Source: Tulasnella sp. 424 | Taxonomy: Eukaryota; Basidiomycota; Agaricomycetes; Cantharellales; Tulasnellaceae | Assembly: GCA_019633425.1 (NCBI GenBank) | Contig: WSUB01000112.1 | Location: 1-64,000, forward strand | DNA length: 64,000 bases | Direction of reading: 5' to 3' | Shown here: piece by piece, positions 1-9,590 of the stretch | Layout of the letters: every line of letters starts with the position of its first letter | How positions within the stretch are numbered: the stretch's first letter is position 1 | The notes under the pieces: model-generated | Seen by the model: the letters and a program-made list of their open reading frames with translations, nothing else | Database searches by the model: none | What the model was told of the DNA's origin: nothing | Position numbers and translations under genes: made by a program

Positions 1-112
1 CTCGTGGTGGGTCCTGGACACACTTCTCGATCGTTGGTCGAGGAGTGGCTAGACCGCGTACGCGTGCGTGTGGATGTCGTTATCGTTTGTGTAGCAGAGA
101 GATAATACATTT
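1..112 (+). repeat. dispersed repeat family A, copy A1 (cut by window edge)
   Basis: The window opens inside a repeat that recurs at 866-1260 (inverted), 5755-6060 and 12785-13275. Shared landmarks are the stretch beginning CTCGTGGTGGGTCCTGGACA and the block GTGGCTAGACCGCGTACGCG. No long open frame is conserved between copies, so this looks like a non-coding or long-dead mobile element. The class cannot be named. Confidence 0.6.
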
Positions 113-865
113 TTAATGCACTATATATAAGCCTAAGGACCAAGGATTAGATGAAGGTGTCGACGGGGACGCGAAGATCTCTTTTTTGACTGACAGCTCC
201 GCCAAGTACGACTTCGAGGGTGTTCATCGTGCTCGCGTGTCCGTGGTCTCAACGATCAGGCGAGCAGACACCGACCTCAGCGATGATGACGATGTCAATC
301 CCCGCAAGACACGATCATCCTCCCTCTCCCAGCCAACTAGTTGAACGTCGCACTCGAGAACTCTGCCCTCTAAGAAGCGACGATGCTCCCGTCATCGACG
401 TCGCACCGACGCCTGCTCAGTCGGTAGACATCATCGGCTGCAAAGGTAAGGATTTGAGGGAGGCCGTTCACCCATGGATGACCTTCTGTAGAGGGTGGTT
501 TCATCATGAAAGTGGGAGCAAGTCGTTTTATCCCCGCCCCAATCTCGTCCCACCAGGACAGGATGTAAGACCTGGTATTCCTCCTATGGCTCCATGACGC
601 TGAACAACTTCTGCTCACTCAAGGCTGTGCCTTCCTTGCCGCAGCGTCTGAACGCGTCGTCGTTGCGGATAGACCCGCTTCGCAGCAAGTTAAACGTCAC
701 CGTACCATAGCGCAGCCAATTTAACACGATGGCTTCGTGATCGTTAGCACTTGACGGCGCGTTACTGAACGCTCGCTCGTACACAGGATCCGAGGGTCGG
801 GACACATCAAACAGGTTTCATAACACGACTACATACAGTCAACACCACAGTATCTGGCGCGTACA
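113..865. other. gene-free stretch between inverted repeat copies A1 and A2
   Basis: I see no convincing gene here. Short open frames on both strands lack splice context and any recognisable domain. The stretch lies between two copies of repeat family A in opposite orientation, so it could be the interior of a larger decayed element; that is inference only. Confidence 0.3.
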
Positions 866-1260
866 CGGTCTAGCCGCTTCCCCGATGCCCCGAGAAAAGC
901 GTTACCAGAACTCACCACGGGGAGGCCCGCGTTCCGACTTCGAGTTCCAAAATGGGGCCACGGATTCGAGGCTAGCTGAAACCCGTGGCGTCATCTTGCC
1001 ACCAAGGACATGGAGTCATAGGACACCCGGCACGCTGCCGGATCCCAGGGCAGAGAGGACCGGAGAAAACAGAATCTACAAACAGTTATCGACGCGAAGC
1101 GAAAGCAACCTTCAAGAAGGTGCTGACCGTAGTGCTTAAAGGCGTGCGTGCCCTTTCAGGCCGCTCAAACCAACACTTGGTCCTGAAAGACACTCAAAGC
1201 CGACGAAAACGACTCCAAGGATGGTTCTAGGGCGTTCGCTGCTACTGTTGCCAGTAGACA
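866..1260 (-). repeat. dispersed repeat family A, copy A2
   Basis: Read on the minus strand, this matches A4 (12785-13275) over several blocks: the GCGGGCCTCC...GTGGTG block (near 910-945), the CATGGT/GGATCCC block (near 1000-1050) and the far end near 1215-1245. It is more diverged than A3 and A4. It lies inverted relative to A1. Confidence 0.55.
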
Positions 1261-1885
1261 GCCATAGGGGCAGTCCGCGGACATGACCCTAAGGAACCAT
1301 ATGTAAGACCCGTGTTGCAGTTGAAAATTTCACCTAAGCCATGACCGGGGACGACTAGACGCGTCGAAAGGTGTCAGAGAGGTGCTACTTTTCAAGACGG
1401 TAACGTCAGGAGAAGCCACTTACCAAGCAACCCAGCAATGGCCGCAGAATCCGGTGTTGACGGACTCGAACACCAGCTCACCACTGAAGAAACTCTTCTG
1501 AGTGCGAGAAGTGGAATAACAAGTAAGCGTGGCAGTCTCATGAAACGAGGAAACCACTCGCTTACCTTGCGGTGAGTGGTGATGGTGGTTGGTCGCAGAA
1601 GGAAGGTTGAACGCGGCCGGGGTTTAAGTAGTCTGCCCGCTGACTAATCGGCCCCTTTTCCAAACACTCCGTTCGTCACCTCAACGAAATGGATCTGACA
1701 TCAAGCCCTGTAATATTTACAGGCTGTTAGAGGTCAAAGCTCGGTTTGCCCTTTTGAGCTGGGAGAACTCACAGGTCCGAAAACCCAAACCTTGCTCGCG
1801 GGGATGTCAGCTGAAGCAGAAATAACGAATTCACCAGCGTTCTGGATACATGGAAGATTTGATAATCCTATGATTCGTTGCCCAA
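1261..1885. other. gene-free stretch
   Basis: No supported gene is seen. A short near-duplicate of CACTCGCTTACC/TGAGTGGT lies around 1555-1580. Open frames are short and have no paralog elsewhere in the window. Confidence 0.3.
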
Positions 1886-2128
1886 CTAAATAATTCGTGT
1901 TGATGTATTGATTTTACTTTCTTGATCGTTACCCCCGAGTTCAACGCTAGACTTACTCCAGGCATATGAGTAAAGTGGGTCGAGCTCTCGGGTATTAGGA
2001 CTGCGGTGCTCGAATACAAGTGCCGCTGCGGTTAGTCTTTCGACCTCCTCCGGCAGCTTTTCCCGGTTCACTTGACGCGTTTGTAGCCGAGACGAAACGA
2101 TGGTATATCGTTCAGGGTCTCGTCGGCG
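1886..2128 (-). pseudogene. decayed first-exon fragment related to the gene at 3282-4637
   Basis: On the minus strand, a frame encoding RYTIVSSRL...AALVFEHRS lines up with exon 1 of the intact gene at 4447-4637 (KYTVVTRL...WALIFEHHG). The start region MTADETLN, matching MSQNETLQ, sits one base out of frame, so a single-base loss separates start and body. A GTAAGT donor follows the homologous block. No clear continuation of exons 2-4 is seen downstream. The alignment is short, so the call rests mainly on the YTxV and ALxFEH anchors at matching distances. Confidence 0.45.
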
Positions 2129-2655
2129 GTCATGTCTCACTGGTATTTGATGGAAGAGGGTGCGATTTGAGAAGACTGATGGGCTAGAGAGCTACCTGAG
2201 TGGGACGGGAGAAGTTTCGATCAAGCTGGGAAGTTGGGATCCAGTCGAGGTGTCGAGCGCGGAGGATCGGCTTTGCTGATGCAAACCCCGAATTGACCGC
2301 CCCCAAATTCTCTTTACCGCTCCTTCCTGTCCTCAAATCAGCCCTGGTCACCTTGTACTCGTTTGGCGGGAGGAAGTACGCAGCTTTGGTGGTTCCAATG
2401 ATGAGGAAGCTTATTGGTGCCTGGGGGTCTTCCGGAGGACGCAATTTGGCCTTTTTTGGAAGCCGCAAACCCCAGCACGGTGAAACCCGAAGCACCCAGC
2501 CCCCGTACCTGCTAAGGGAACTCCACTACTGCCCAAAGATTTTGGAAGTCTAGCTCCACTCATTAATTATCAAGAATAAGGGTGAGTCTCCCGGCCCGGC
2601 GCATTTTCTTTGCGATTGGGCCGCAGCCAAATATTTCCGGGAACGACTTCCAACT
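2129..2655. other. gene-free stretch
   Basis: Overlapping open frames of about 100 codons exist on both strands (2184-2553) but show no recognisable domain, no paralog and no clear splice signals. They probably occur by chance in GC-rich DNA. Confidence 0.3.
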
Positions 2656-2657
2656 TA

Positions 2658-3059
2658 CTGTACCGGCCCAAATTGTAGCGACGGGTCACGTCACGCCGTC
2701 AGCTTTCGTCGCTACAGACATGCGACCTCACGTCGCAAAATCGAGGTCCGTTGCTATCTCGTCGCTAGTGTCACGGCAGTTTTTGTCACCATTTTCCTCA
2801 CATTTATATACACTAATTTTAAAAAATCGCTCAGTCAGAGATCTCTGCATGTAATCCATTTTCTACACAGTGACAAAGCTCGGTAGAATTTTACGGCTGG
2901 GGTTGGGCGGGTGGTAGTGATCACTTTTGGCAGGAGCCGCCGAGGGAAACCGCGACAAGGTCGCTTCGTCACGGTGGTCGCGGGGGTCCGTCACCGTCGC
3001 TAACTCGCAGAAAATCGTCACGCTGTCGCACCCCGTCGCTACAATTTGGGCCGGTACAG
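2658..3059. mobile_element. MITE-like element, 402 bp, with 28-bp perfect terminal inverted repeats and TA flanks
   Basis: Bases 2658-2685 are the exact reverse complement of 3032-3059 (28 of 28). The element is flanked on both sides by TA (2656-2657 and 3060-3061), the target duplication expected of Tc1/mariner-type insertion. The ends begin CTGTACCGGCCC. There is no transposase frame inside. The subterminal regions carry many GTCGC/GCGAC pentamers on both sides, possibly transposase-binding repeats. The perfect ends suggest a fairly recent insertion. The superfamily is inferred from the TA duplication only. Confidence 0.8.
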
Positions 3060-3099
3060 TATTTGATCTCCCATATCCTTTCCTTCTTAGGGACTATAT

Positions 3100-3210
3100 A
3101 TCGCCGAGTACCTCATCTTCTAGCATCACCTCCTCTATATACTCTCATGCTGGGAAGTTGAATATGACCGTGATTGCGTCTCAGTCTTCTTGGGTGACAA
3201 CCCCCGCCGC
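3100..3210 (+). repeat. dispersed repeat B, copy B1 (solo copy of the F1/F2 downstream flank)
   Basis: The block around ACTCTCATGCTGGGAAGTTG followed by GACCGTGATTGCGTCTCAG also occurs at 6360-6420 and 9410-9465, where it lies just beyond the 3' ends of F-box genes F1 and F2. Here there is no F-box gene beside it, so it may be a remnant of a lost copy. Confidence 0.45.
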
Positions 3211-3281
3211 GAAGAAAGGAAACTACAAGTCTCAACCATCTCCGGAGGCGCGCAACCCTCGAGAGTCCCAAGTGCTCTATC

Positions 3282-4637
3282 CTATTCTCCCCTTCTGATA
3301 CGCTCCAAAGCCTGAGTAATCGCGTCCTGAACCTGGGTGTCATAAGCAACCAGCCGAGGGTCCGACGGGTCGTCGATAGCGCGGTGAAGGCAGATTGCGT
3401 CTTCGTACTGATCTGCGATGCCTGGCTCCAATAAGGCTACCCCAGGGACTAATCGGGTCCTGTGCCCTTGCGAAGGGCTTCCCGACGGACTGGCCTCCTC
3501 GGTCCGCTCCACATTTGACAGTTCTTTAAGAAGCGGCATCCCAGAAAGGACAACCTGCAACGCGTCTCGAAAGGCGGTATTGGCGAGTTGGAGAAGGAGT
3601 CGTCCGAAAATCGCTGTTGGCAGCTGCTCAATGACTTGTTTATAGGTGAACGAAGGAGCAATAGAAGTTCGAGGTCTGTTGGATGGCGGTGGCGGTGGCG
3701 ACGGTGACCGGAAACGCTTTCTGGTGTTGGAAGGTCTTGGCGGGTTAGGAACGGGGAGAGGCGGGATGAATCCGTTGGAAAGAGGGCCCCGGCCGTCCCG
3801 AAGAGCCGCTTGGAAGCTCCTCCTGGCTCGCTCGATGGCGTCTCGAATATCCCGATTTCTCGTTATCTTAGAAAAGGGGAGAGATATGGTGTGAAGACGG
3901 CATCCAGCCTCGCCGAGCGATCAACTCACCATGCTCATGATCTTTTCTTCTCAATCTCCGGGACTTGCTGCTCTTGTCCTTCCCTGCCGTGGGGTCTGGA
4001 GAGTCCGCCGGGGGCACCGGTCCCTCTCTCCACATCCGTCGTTCGCGAGCAACTTGTTTGTTCAAAGGAAGAAAGGTCACCGCTACGTCACGGGTAACGC
4101 TTGGAGATGAAACACTTACGTTTATCAACCTCGTCGTTACATGCCTTATAGAAGAAAGCTTTCAGGTAACATTGGAGATCTGCGAGCTCAGAGATCTTGG
4201 GACTTGCACTAAACTTCCGTTCTGGAGCTGTCTCTTCGTCCTTTTGGATGAGCCGAGCGGTATACTGTGGAGCAAAGTCGTTGGCACGACTGAAGACCTT
4301 GTTCAAGTTGTTTTGGGTTCTAAAAAGGACGATAGAGAAGTCGCGGCTCGAGTGAGCAATGACGTGGATTTTGGTTCTGAGATCGGGGAATAATATCCGG
4401 AGTTTGTTAGCACCGAATAATTCGACGTATGAAAGATGGAACCCACTTCGTATTAAGCTTGGCAATTCCCTTGATCTCCTTCAGCGCTGGGGGGGAAGTG
4501 GTTCCGTGGTGTTCAAATATCAAAGCCCATGGGGTCAGACGGCAAACCGACCCCACCAGGTCATGGCAGTCGATGGGATAGTCCTTGAAGAGCCGAGTGA
4601 CGACCGTATATTTTTGAAGAGTTTCGTTTTGGCTCAT
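3282..4637 (-). CDS. hypothetical protein, 376 aa, four exons
   Basis: I do not recognise this family. The model has exons 4637-4447, 4376-4120, 4052-3930 and 3841-3282, with introns of 70, 67 and 88 nt; all phases fit and the sum is 377 codons including the TAG stop. Donors are GTGGGT, GTAAGT and GTGAGT, and intron 1 has a CTAAC branch point. The N-terminal half is compact (YTVVTRLF..., WALIFEHHG, IHVIAHSSRDFSIVLF). The middle is charged and low-complexity with a basic RKRFRSPSP stretch that could be a nuclear signal. The C-terminal third looks helical (IEQLPTAIFGRLLLQLANTA). The acceptor of intron 3 is the least certain junction. A decayed relative of exon 1 lies at 1886-2128. Confidence 0.7.
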
Positions 4638-4753
4638 TCTTGCCGGCTGAGTATTGAACGAATGGAAGGGGAGAAGATGGAAATAATGCGGTGGCAAGAA
4701 AGAGAAAGAGGGCGAACAGAGGAATGATGGTTGAAGGGACTCAAAAGCTCCCC

Positions 4754-4761
4754 GATTTATA
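4754..4761 (-). promoter_or_regulatory. TATA-like box of the 3282-4637 gene
   Basis: TATAAATC on the minus strand lies about 117 bp upstream of the ATG at 4637, a plausible place for a core promoter. Two strong palindromes lie just upstream of it. Confidence 0.45.
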
Positions 4762-4775
4762 GGCTGCGGGGTCCA

Positions 4776-4797
4776 CCAAACCCGGAAACGGGTTTGG
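4776..4797. repeat. 9-bp inverted repeat, 4-nt loop
   Basis: CCAAACCCG and CGGGTTTGG are separated by GAAA. This is a perfect hairpin-forming repeat just upstream of the TATA-like box of the minus-strand gene. It could be a binding site for a dimeric factor (CGG half-sites) or part of a small repeat; the sequence alone does not decide. Confidence 0.6.
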
Positions 4798-4804
4798 CGG
4801 GCCC

Positions 4805-4832
4805 TGAAGGACCCTTACGTAAGGGTCCTTCA
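4805..4832. repeat. 28-bp perfect palindrome without a loop
   Basis: Bases 4805-4832 read identically on both strands around the centre TACGTA. The palindrome lies 7 bp from the hairpin at 4776-4797 and upstream of the minus-strand gene. A 28-bp perfect palindrome is very unlikely by chance in 64 kb. Confidence 0.85.
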
Positions 4833-5754
4833 TCCTCTCGTTTTGGAAAATAGGAAGATTGGTCTGGCGAGCCGTCATCCTCTGACGTCATAGTCAATCC
4901 TTGTCCTTCTCGCCTAAAGCCGTCATCTCTTTATTAGGTCGTCATCTGCCGCTGAATACTGAACTGCTCCAGTCTACATGATACGATTCTCCTAACGACA
5001 ATTGCGAGTTTGAGGACGTCATTCCCTCACACAAACCCAAAGATCAGTTTCGTCGACCTGCAATAGATCGGTGAGTTGACGAAAACACGGGGTAGATGTT
5101 GTTTTCATGCCCCAATTTTCGAAGGTCGGCCGGCTTCGCAACATAGTTCGGAGTCCCAGAAGCCACTAAAGATTCTCCCCGAACAACTTCCAGAGCCCAG
5201 CAACCAACTGACTTCGCCCACTCCCCCATCCACCTCCCAATTATGAACAGAAATACTCTGTCGAGGAGCGTAAAATGCTAGTCACCGCACAACATCAGTA
5301 CCAGCTCATGGCCGCCAGCCCAAGTCAGCCCTCCACCTCCATTCAAAGCGAACAGTAGGAGCATGATGCGGACCTCAGGTCCCGTGCAGTACGAGTAGCA
5401 ATGTGAGGTGGGATCTGGGAGGCTTCGGACGTGGCCAAAACCATATCCCCAAACGCTGTCGTGTAAGCATATCCCCGCGTTCTGAGGAAACGAGACATGT
5501 TCTGACCCTGAGTTCTAGTCGAGCCGTCGTTTCTATTGTGCCTAATGAGTTCAACGGCTCCACCCATGCGTATTCCTCGCGTTCCCCTCGTCATTCATAG
5601 CGGAGGACAGATGGAATGGTGGAAGGAAGGGAATGAAGGGGCGTTCGCGCCGGTTTAAGGCGAGCAGCTTGAGGTCTTATTACGTGTGTCGAGTCAATGA
5701 CAATGGCTGTTAGAGATGGGGTACAGGTCCCCGAGACTGATGATGTGTCGATGA
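4833..5754. other. gene-free stretch
   Basis: No supported gene. A perfect CRE-like octamer TGACGTCA lies at 4883-4890. Minus-strand open frames at 5343-5594 are short and lack domains or paralogs. Confidence 0.3.
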
Positions 5755-6060
5755 CCTTGCTTGCGGTGGCGATTTTCAAGCCGATAGCAGCTGAATACGC
5801 TAAGTTATGTTCTTTCTTCCCCTCTCTGCCCTTCGGGATCCCGCATCGTGCTGGATGTCCGTGGTGGCATGATGGTACGACGCTTTCGAGTTCCCGCTGG
5901 TCGGGCTCTGGCGCGCGCTGAGTGTTTATGGGACTCGAAGTCGGAACGCAGGCCTCCTCGTGGTGGGTTCTGGATACGCTTTTCGATCGTTGAGCAAATA
6001 GTGGCTAGACCGCGTACGCGTGCGTGTGGATGTAGTTATCATAGCTGAGAGAGTAATAGA
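5755..6060 (+). repeat. dispersed repeat family A, copy A3
   Basis: This copy aligns almost end to end with A4 (12985-13275): GCGATTTTCAAG, then GGGATCCCGCATCG, then GGATGTCCGTGGTGGCATGA, then the GGGACTCGAAGTCGGAACGC block and the GTGGCTAGACCGCGTACGCG block. Small indels disrupt any shared open frame. Confidence 0.7.
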
Positions 6061-6525
6061 TTGTTTGGGCACTCGCTGAGAGACCCCGGATCAGAGGAAG
6101 AATTTCCTTTTTACCACGAGCTCCCCCAGTCAGATGTCAACCGTCATCTTCATGTCCATGATCTCGACGCTCCCTACCTCCTACCTCCTACCTCGTCCCC
6201 GGAGACGACAACGATGATGACAACGTCGAAACACCGTAAAACGTTATCTCTGTAACTCTTTGCTAGCCAGCTGGTATGTTAGGCTCAAGGAGACGACTAG
6301 GAATCTTAGATCGACAAGAACGTTGTTCTTCTATTAGCCGTCCTAAATAAATCCGACAGTACACTCTCATATTGGGAAGCTGAACATGACTGTGATTGCG
6401 TCTCAGTCTTTTTGAGTGGCTGGGTCGCCGTGGACGAATCAATCGTCAACTTTGCGCGGATTCCGGGCCAGACCCTGCCTAACATGAACAGCCTTTTGCG
6501 GGAATGCGAGCAGCCGAGCTCTCAC
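6061..6525. repeat. intergenic, with dispersed repeat B copy B2 (about 6310-6430)
   Basis: No gene is seen. Bases 6310-6430 match 9361-9480 (TCGACAAGAA...TTCTTCTATTAGCCGTC, then the GCTGAACATGAC block), the corresponding region downstream of F2. F1 and F2 were therefore duplicated with their 3' flanks. Confidence 0.45.
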
Positions 6526-8977
6526 TCAGGCTTCGGACAAAGGGATGACCTGAGCCTGGGATGGTGTACGCAAGGGCGCAATCGGAGCTCTCTGCGTCTC
6601 GTTGTCCTGCCTAACCAGGGACGCGCCATTGGATAGCCAGTCGTGGTCGCTGAAACCAAGATTCGCCCTCTTGGCTTGGTCGACCAAGACAATATAATGT
6701 TTGGCCTAATGAGACAAGAACCGCACGTAAGTCGGGTTTTGTGTTGAGTAAATCAAATAAATCAAGGCTTACGATTTGAGCATAAGACAAATACGTTGCA
6801 GTATTCGGATCACATCGCGTGCAGATCAAATTCTTCAGACCCTTTACATCCGCCGCCGTGGTGTTGTCTGCATCCAAGCCTAGGTCGAGTAGCAGGCGCT
6901 TTACCAGCTGCGTTCTCTCTGCGTCCAGAGGATCGCAATACCGCAGAAGGTTGCTAAGGTCGGCGGCTGGGTTCATGCAAAATCCATGGATGAAAACCCC
7001 GGGGAACCAGTGGAGTTCCTGGCAGGTATTGGACTTGCAGACAAACGACGCACTAACGCGTGCTAGCTTCCGCATCATGTCCTCAATCTCTGCTAGTAGG
7101 TTCTCTTCCGTTTCGCTCGCGTGAGCTTTGAAGTCGTCTGTCGTTGGCGAGGTTGTACTTGTCTCAACGACGGTAAGCACTCTCCGCAAGATGATTCTCC
7201 AATGCTCCCGGATCCTGGTGCGGACTTCATCCTTTACTTTAGGCCACTGGTCTGTGGATAGTCCATCCGTGTTCGTTTCAAGGATTTCTCGAACTCGGGG
7301 TAATGCGAGGATCGACTGTTCGTCCGGAGTAAAGGAGGGTAGGCGCCAACAGGTGTACCATCCCACGAGAGTCTCACGAGCCGTCTGATAGTAGAGTCGG
7401 GAGATATCCTGCTCCCGGTGCCATAGCCGAAGTCGACGTTCTTGCTCGAGGCGTTCCTCTCGCTGCCTCTGGATTAGCAGCACTAGCTTGGGTTCGATGT
7501 TTTGCCAGACTACCGAAGAGGTGAAAGGTCATGAAGTAGACGGCAAATAGGGTAACAGTCTGTGGCAACTGACTCGTCGGAGTAAGTTGTTGGTCCGTAT
7601 ATACGAGATTGCGGAATTCTTGGCATGAGGGGAAATCGGCTGGATTCCATCCCGCATTCTCTAGCTTGGCCTTTACACTGCCATTCAACATTGAGAGATT
7701 CAGGATGAAATAAAGAAAAGGCGACAGTAAACGTCTCAACCTTTCAGAGCGAGCCTGTTTACGCCTGTATAGCCAGCTGCGCATGTCCGCCCCAGTCTAC
7801 GTAGCGTTTTGTCGTTAGTCCAATGCATTAACGCAGAGAGGTGCAAAGCGTTGGTATCGAATACATACCGTAGTACGATATTCATTTCGGTCCCTAAGCT
7901 GTTCCGTGTACTCGGCAACATGCTCCTTGGCGTTTGGACCTCGAAGGAGACCCTCGTACTTCTCAGCCACGTTGTTTACTTCATCAATATAAAAGCTTCT
8001 GTAATCCCTATAAGAGTAATCGTAGGAAGCTAGTCCAAGAGTCAGGGCAGAACTCAGAAATCTCGAGTCGTGGCGAACAGAAGTTAGCAGGACGCGTTTC
8101 TTACCTTTCCAAAAGTCAGGATCTTGCACAATATCAAGGAACCATTGGCACGAACGATAACGAGTGAACTTATCAATTTTGTGAAGACCTGACACATCGG
8201 TCATCCTGAACCGGACAGTAGTTGTGAAGAGGTTATTAAGTAAACCGGGGTCAAACACTGAATATCACGCACTGAACGCCAAAGCACCTATCGCAGAGAC
8301 GTCTACGATAGACGCAGTTAACCTGAGTTCCATAGGATAGGCAACCCTGCAATCGACGGCAATGAGTTTCTCGTTTCATGCACAATGACCAATGCATCGC
8401 ACCATGGTATAGCACTCGTAAGAGTACATCAAACAAACATACTGCGGCTCATTTATGTCCGCTGGACATTGGGGTAGGTTCACAACTGAGGTAAGAGCCT
8501 GCTTCCAGATATGCTTCGCTTCCTTGGTCATGAGGACATGCCGAAACATCTTGTTCGTAAGAGCGAGGTGGCGAAGATCGAGCGGGTCTAGATAATAACA
8601 GATCTAATGCAGATTGAGACCGAAGAATGGCATGTTACCTTACAAGGATGAACTCACGTCCACGAAGATTTCGACGGGCATGTCCATTAGGCCTCCGGAA
8701 TTAGCGCTACCAATGCTAACTGGGAATTGCCAGTCCATGCGCCCTGTTATGGATCCTCTCTCGCTAGATGATGGAGTCGAAGTGGTGGCCTCGCTTATTT
8801 CTGGTCGATTTGTTCTGTGTGGTTTCCCCTCTGCCAGCCGCTTAATAAATGGGTCATTCCGAAGTCGTTTCATCTGAACTGGGACTCACTCTTTGGTCCT
8901 TGTTTGAAATTCTCCTCTCGAGCTTCCTGAGTGGCGCTTGATTGGGCTGCGAGTGCCTTTCCCCTAGTTGTGATCAT
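6526..8977 (-). CDS. F-box/zinc-binding protein F1 (group B, lacks C-terminal finger)
   Basis: This is a group B member of the tandem F-box family. The start is the ATG at 8977 (MITTRGKALAAQ). The F-box begins GGLMDMPVEIFVD and continues in the exon starting at 8603 (ICYYLDPLDLRHLALTNK). Next come a cysteine module (YECYT, GCLSYG, LCDRC), a YIDEVN exon, the RRKQARSE exon, the VWQNIEPKLV exon (about 7510-6775) with the pair VCKSNTC/CTRC, and a last exon starting AKHYIVLV. The frame ends with IPLSEA and a stop at 6526, before the GIGGEDL and C2H2-like region of full-length paralogs. F2 ends the same way, so the shortened form is older than the F1/F2 duplication. Splice signals are intact and no frameshift was found. 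The expected role, by family, is an SCF substrate receptor. Confidence 0.75.
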
Positions 8978-9590
8978 GTCCGCCGTGGTGGTTTTCGTTT
9001 GCACAATGATTCAATCGCTGTGCCGACCTCGTCACGTGAAACTTGTGATTACATACAGGGTTAACCTGCTACACAACCGATAACTTATCAGTTCAGTCGG
9101 GCACCGACGTCGTGCCGCCTTCCAAGACGTTAACAAGCCGTCTGACCGAGTGCACCACCATTTCCCAATGGTCAGCCGGCTATCAGGTGCTACTTCAACC
9201 CATTGCCCTCAGTGATCGTCTGTGCGTCCCACAGAAGAAGCATTCAGTCCACATTATTATCATGTCGATTCTCGGTTTTAGACTGTATTTTGGTTGTGGA
9301 GGACCGTGAAGCGGAGGACGGAGTTGTCAGGGGCTTGCTTTGCAAACGACCGGAGATATTAGATCGACAAGAAAGCTGTTCTTCTATTAGCCGTCGTAAG
9401 TGTATCCTACAATACATCCTCGCATTTTGAAGTTGAACATGACCGTGATTTGAGTTTGATTACCTAGCGTGGCGGGTCCCCTGGGGCGAATCAATCGTCG
9501 GTGACTTTGCGGAATCCCCGAATACACTTGGCTCGACCCTGCGTAAAATAAACAACCTTTTGCAAGAGTACGAGCGGCTGAGCCTCTCCC
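8978..9590. repeat. intergenic F1-F2, with dispersed repeat B copy B3 (about 9361-9470)
   Basis: No gene is seen. Part of this stretch is the 5' flank of F1 and part the 3' flank of F2. A similar 5' flank occurs upstream of F2 (12074-12450): GTTTTCGTTTGCACAAT, CTCGTCACGTG and an imperfect CTCGGT...TGTGGAGGAC block. Confidence 0.4.

Noticed and set aside
2184..2553. Frames of over 100 codons on both strands
   Set aside because: They mirror each other in GC-rich DNA, and neither has recognisable sequence features.
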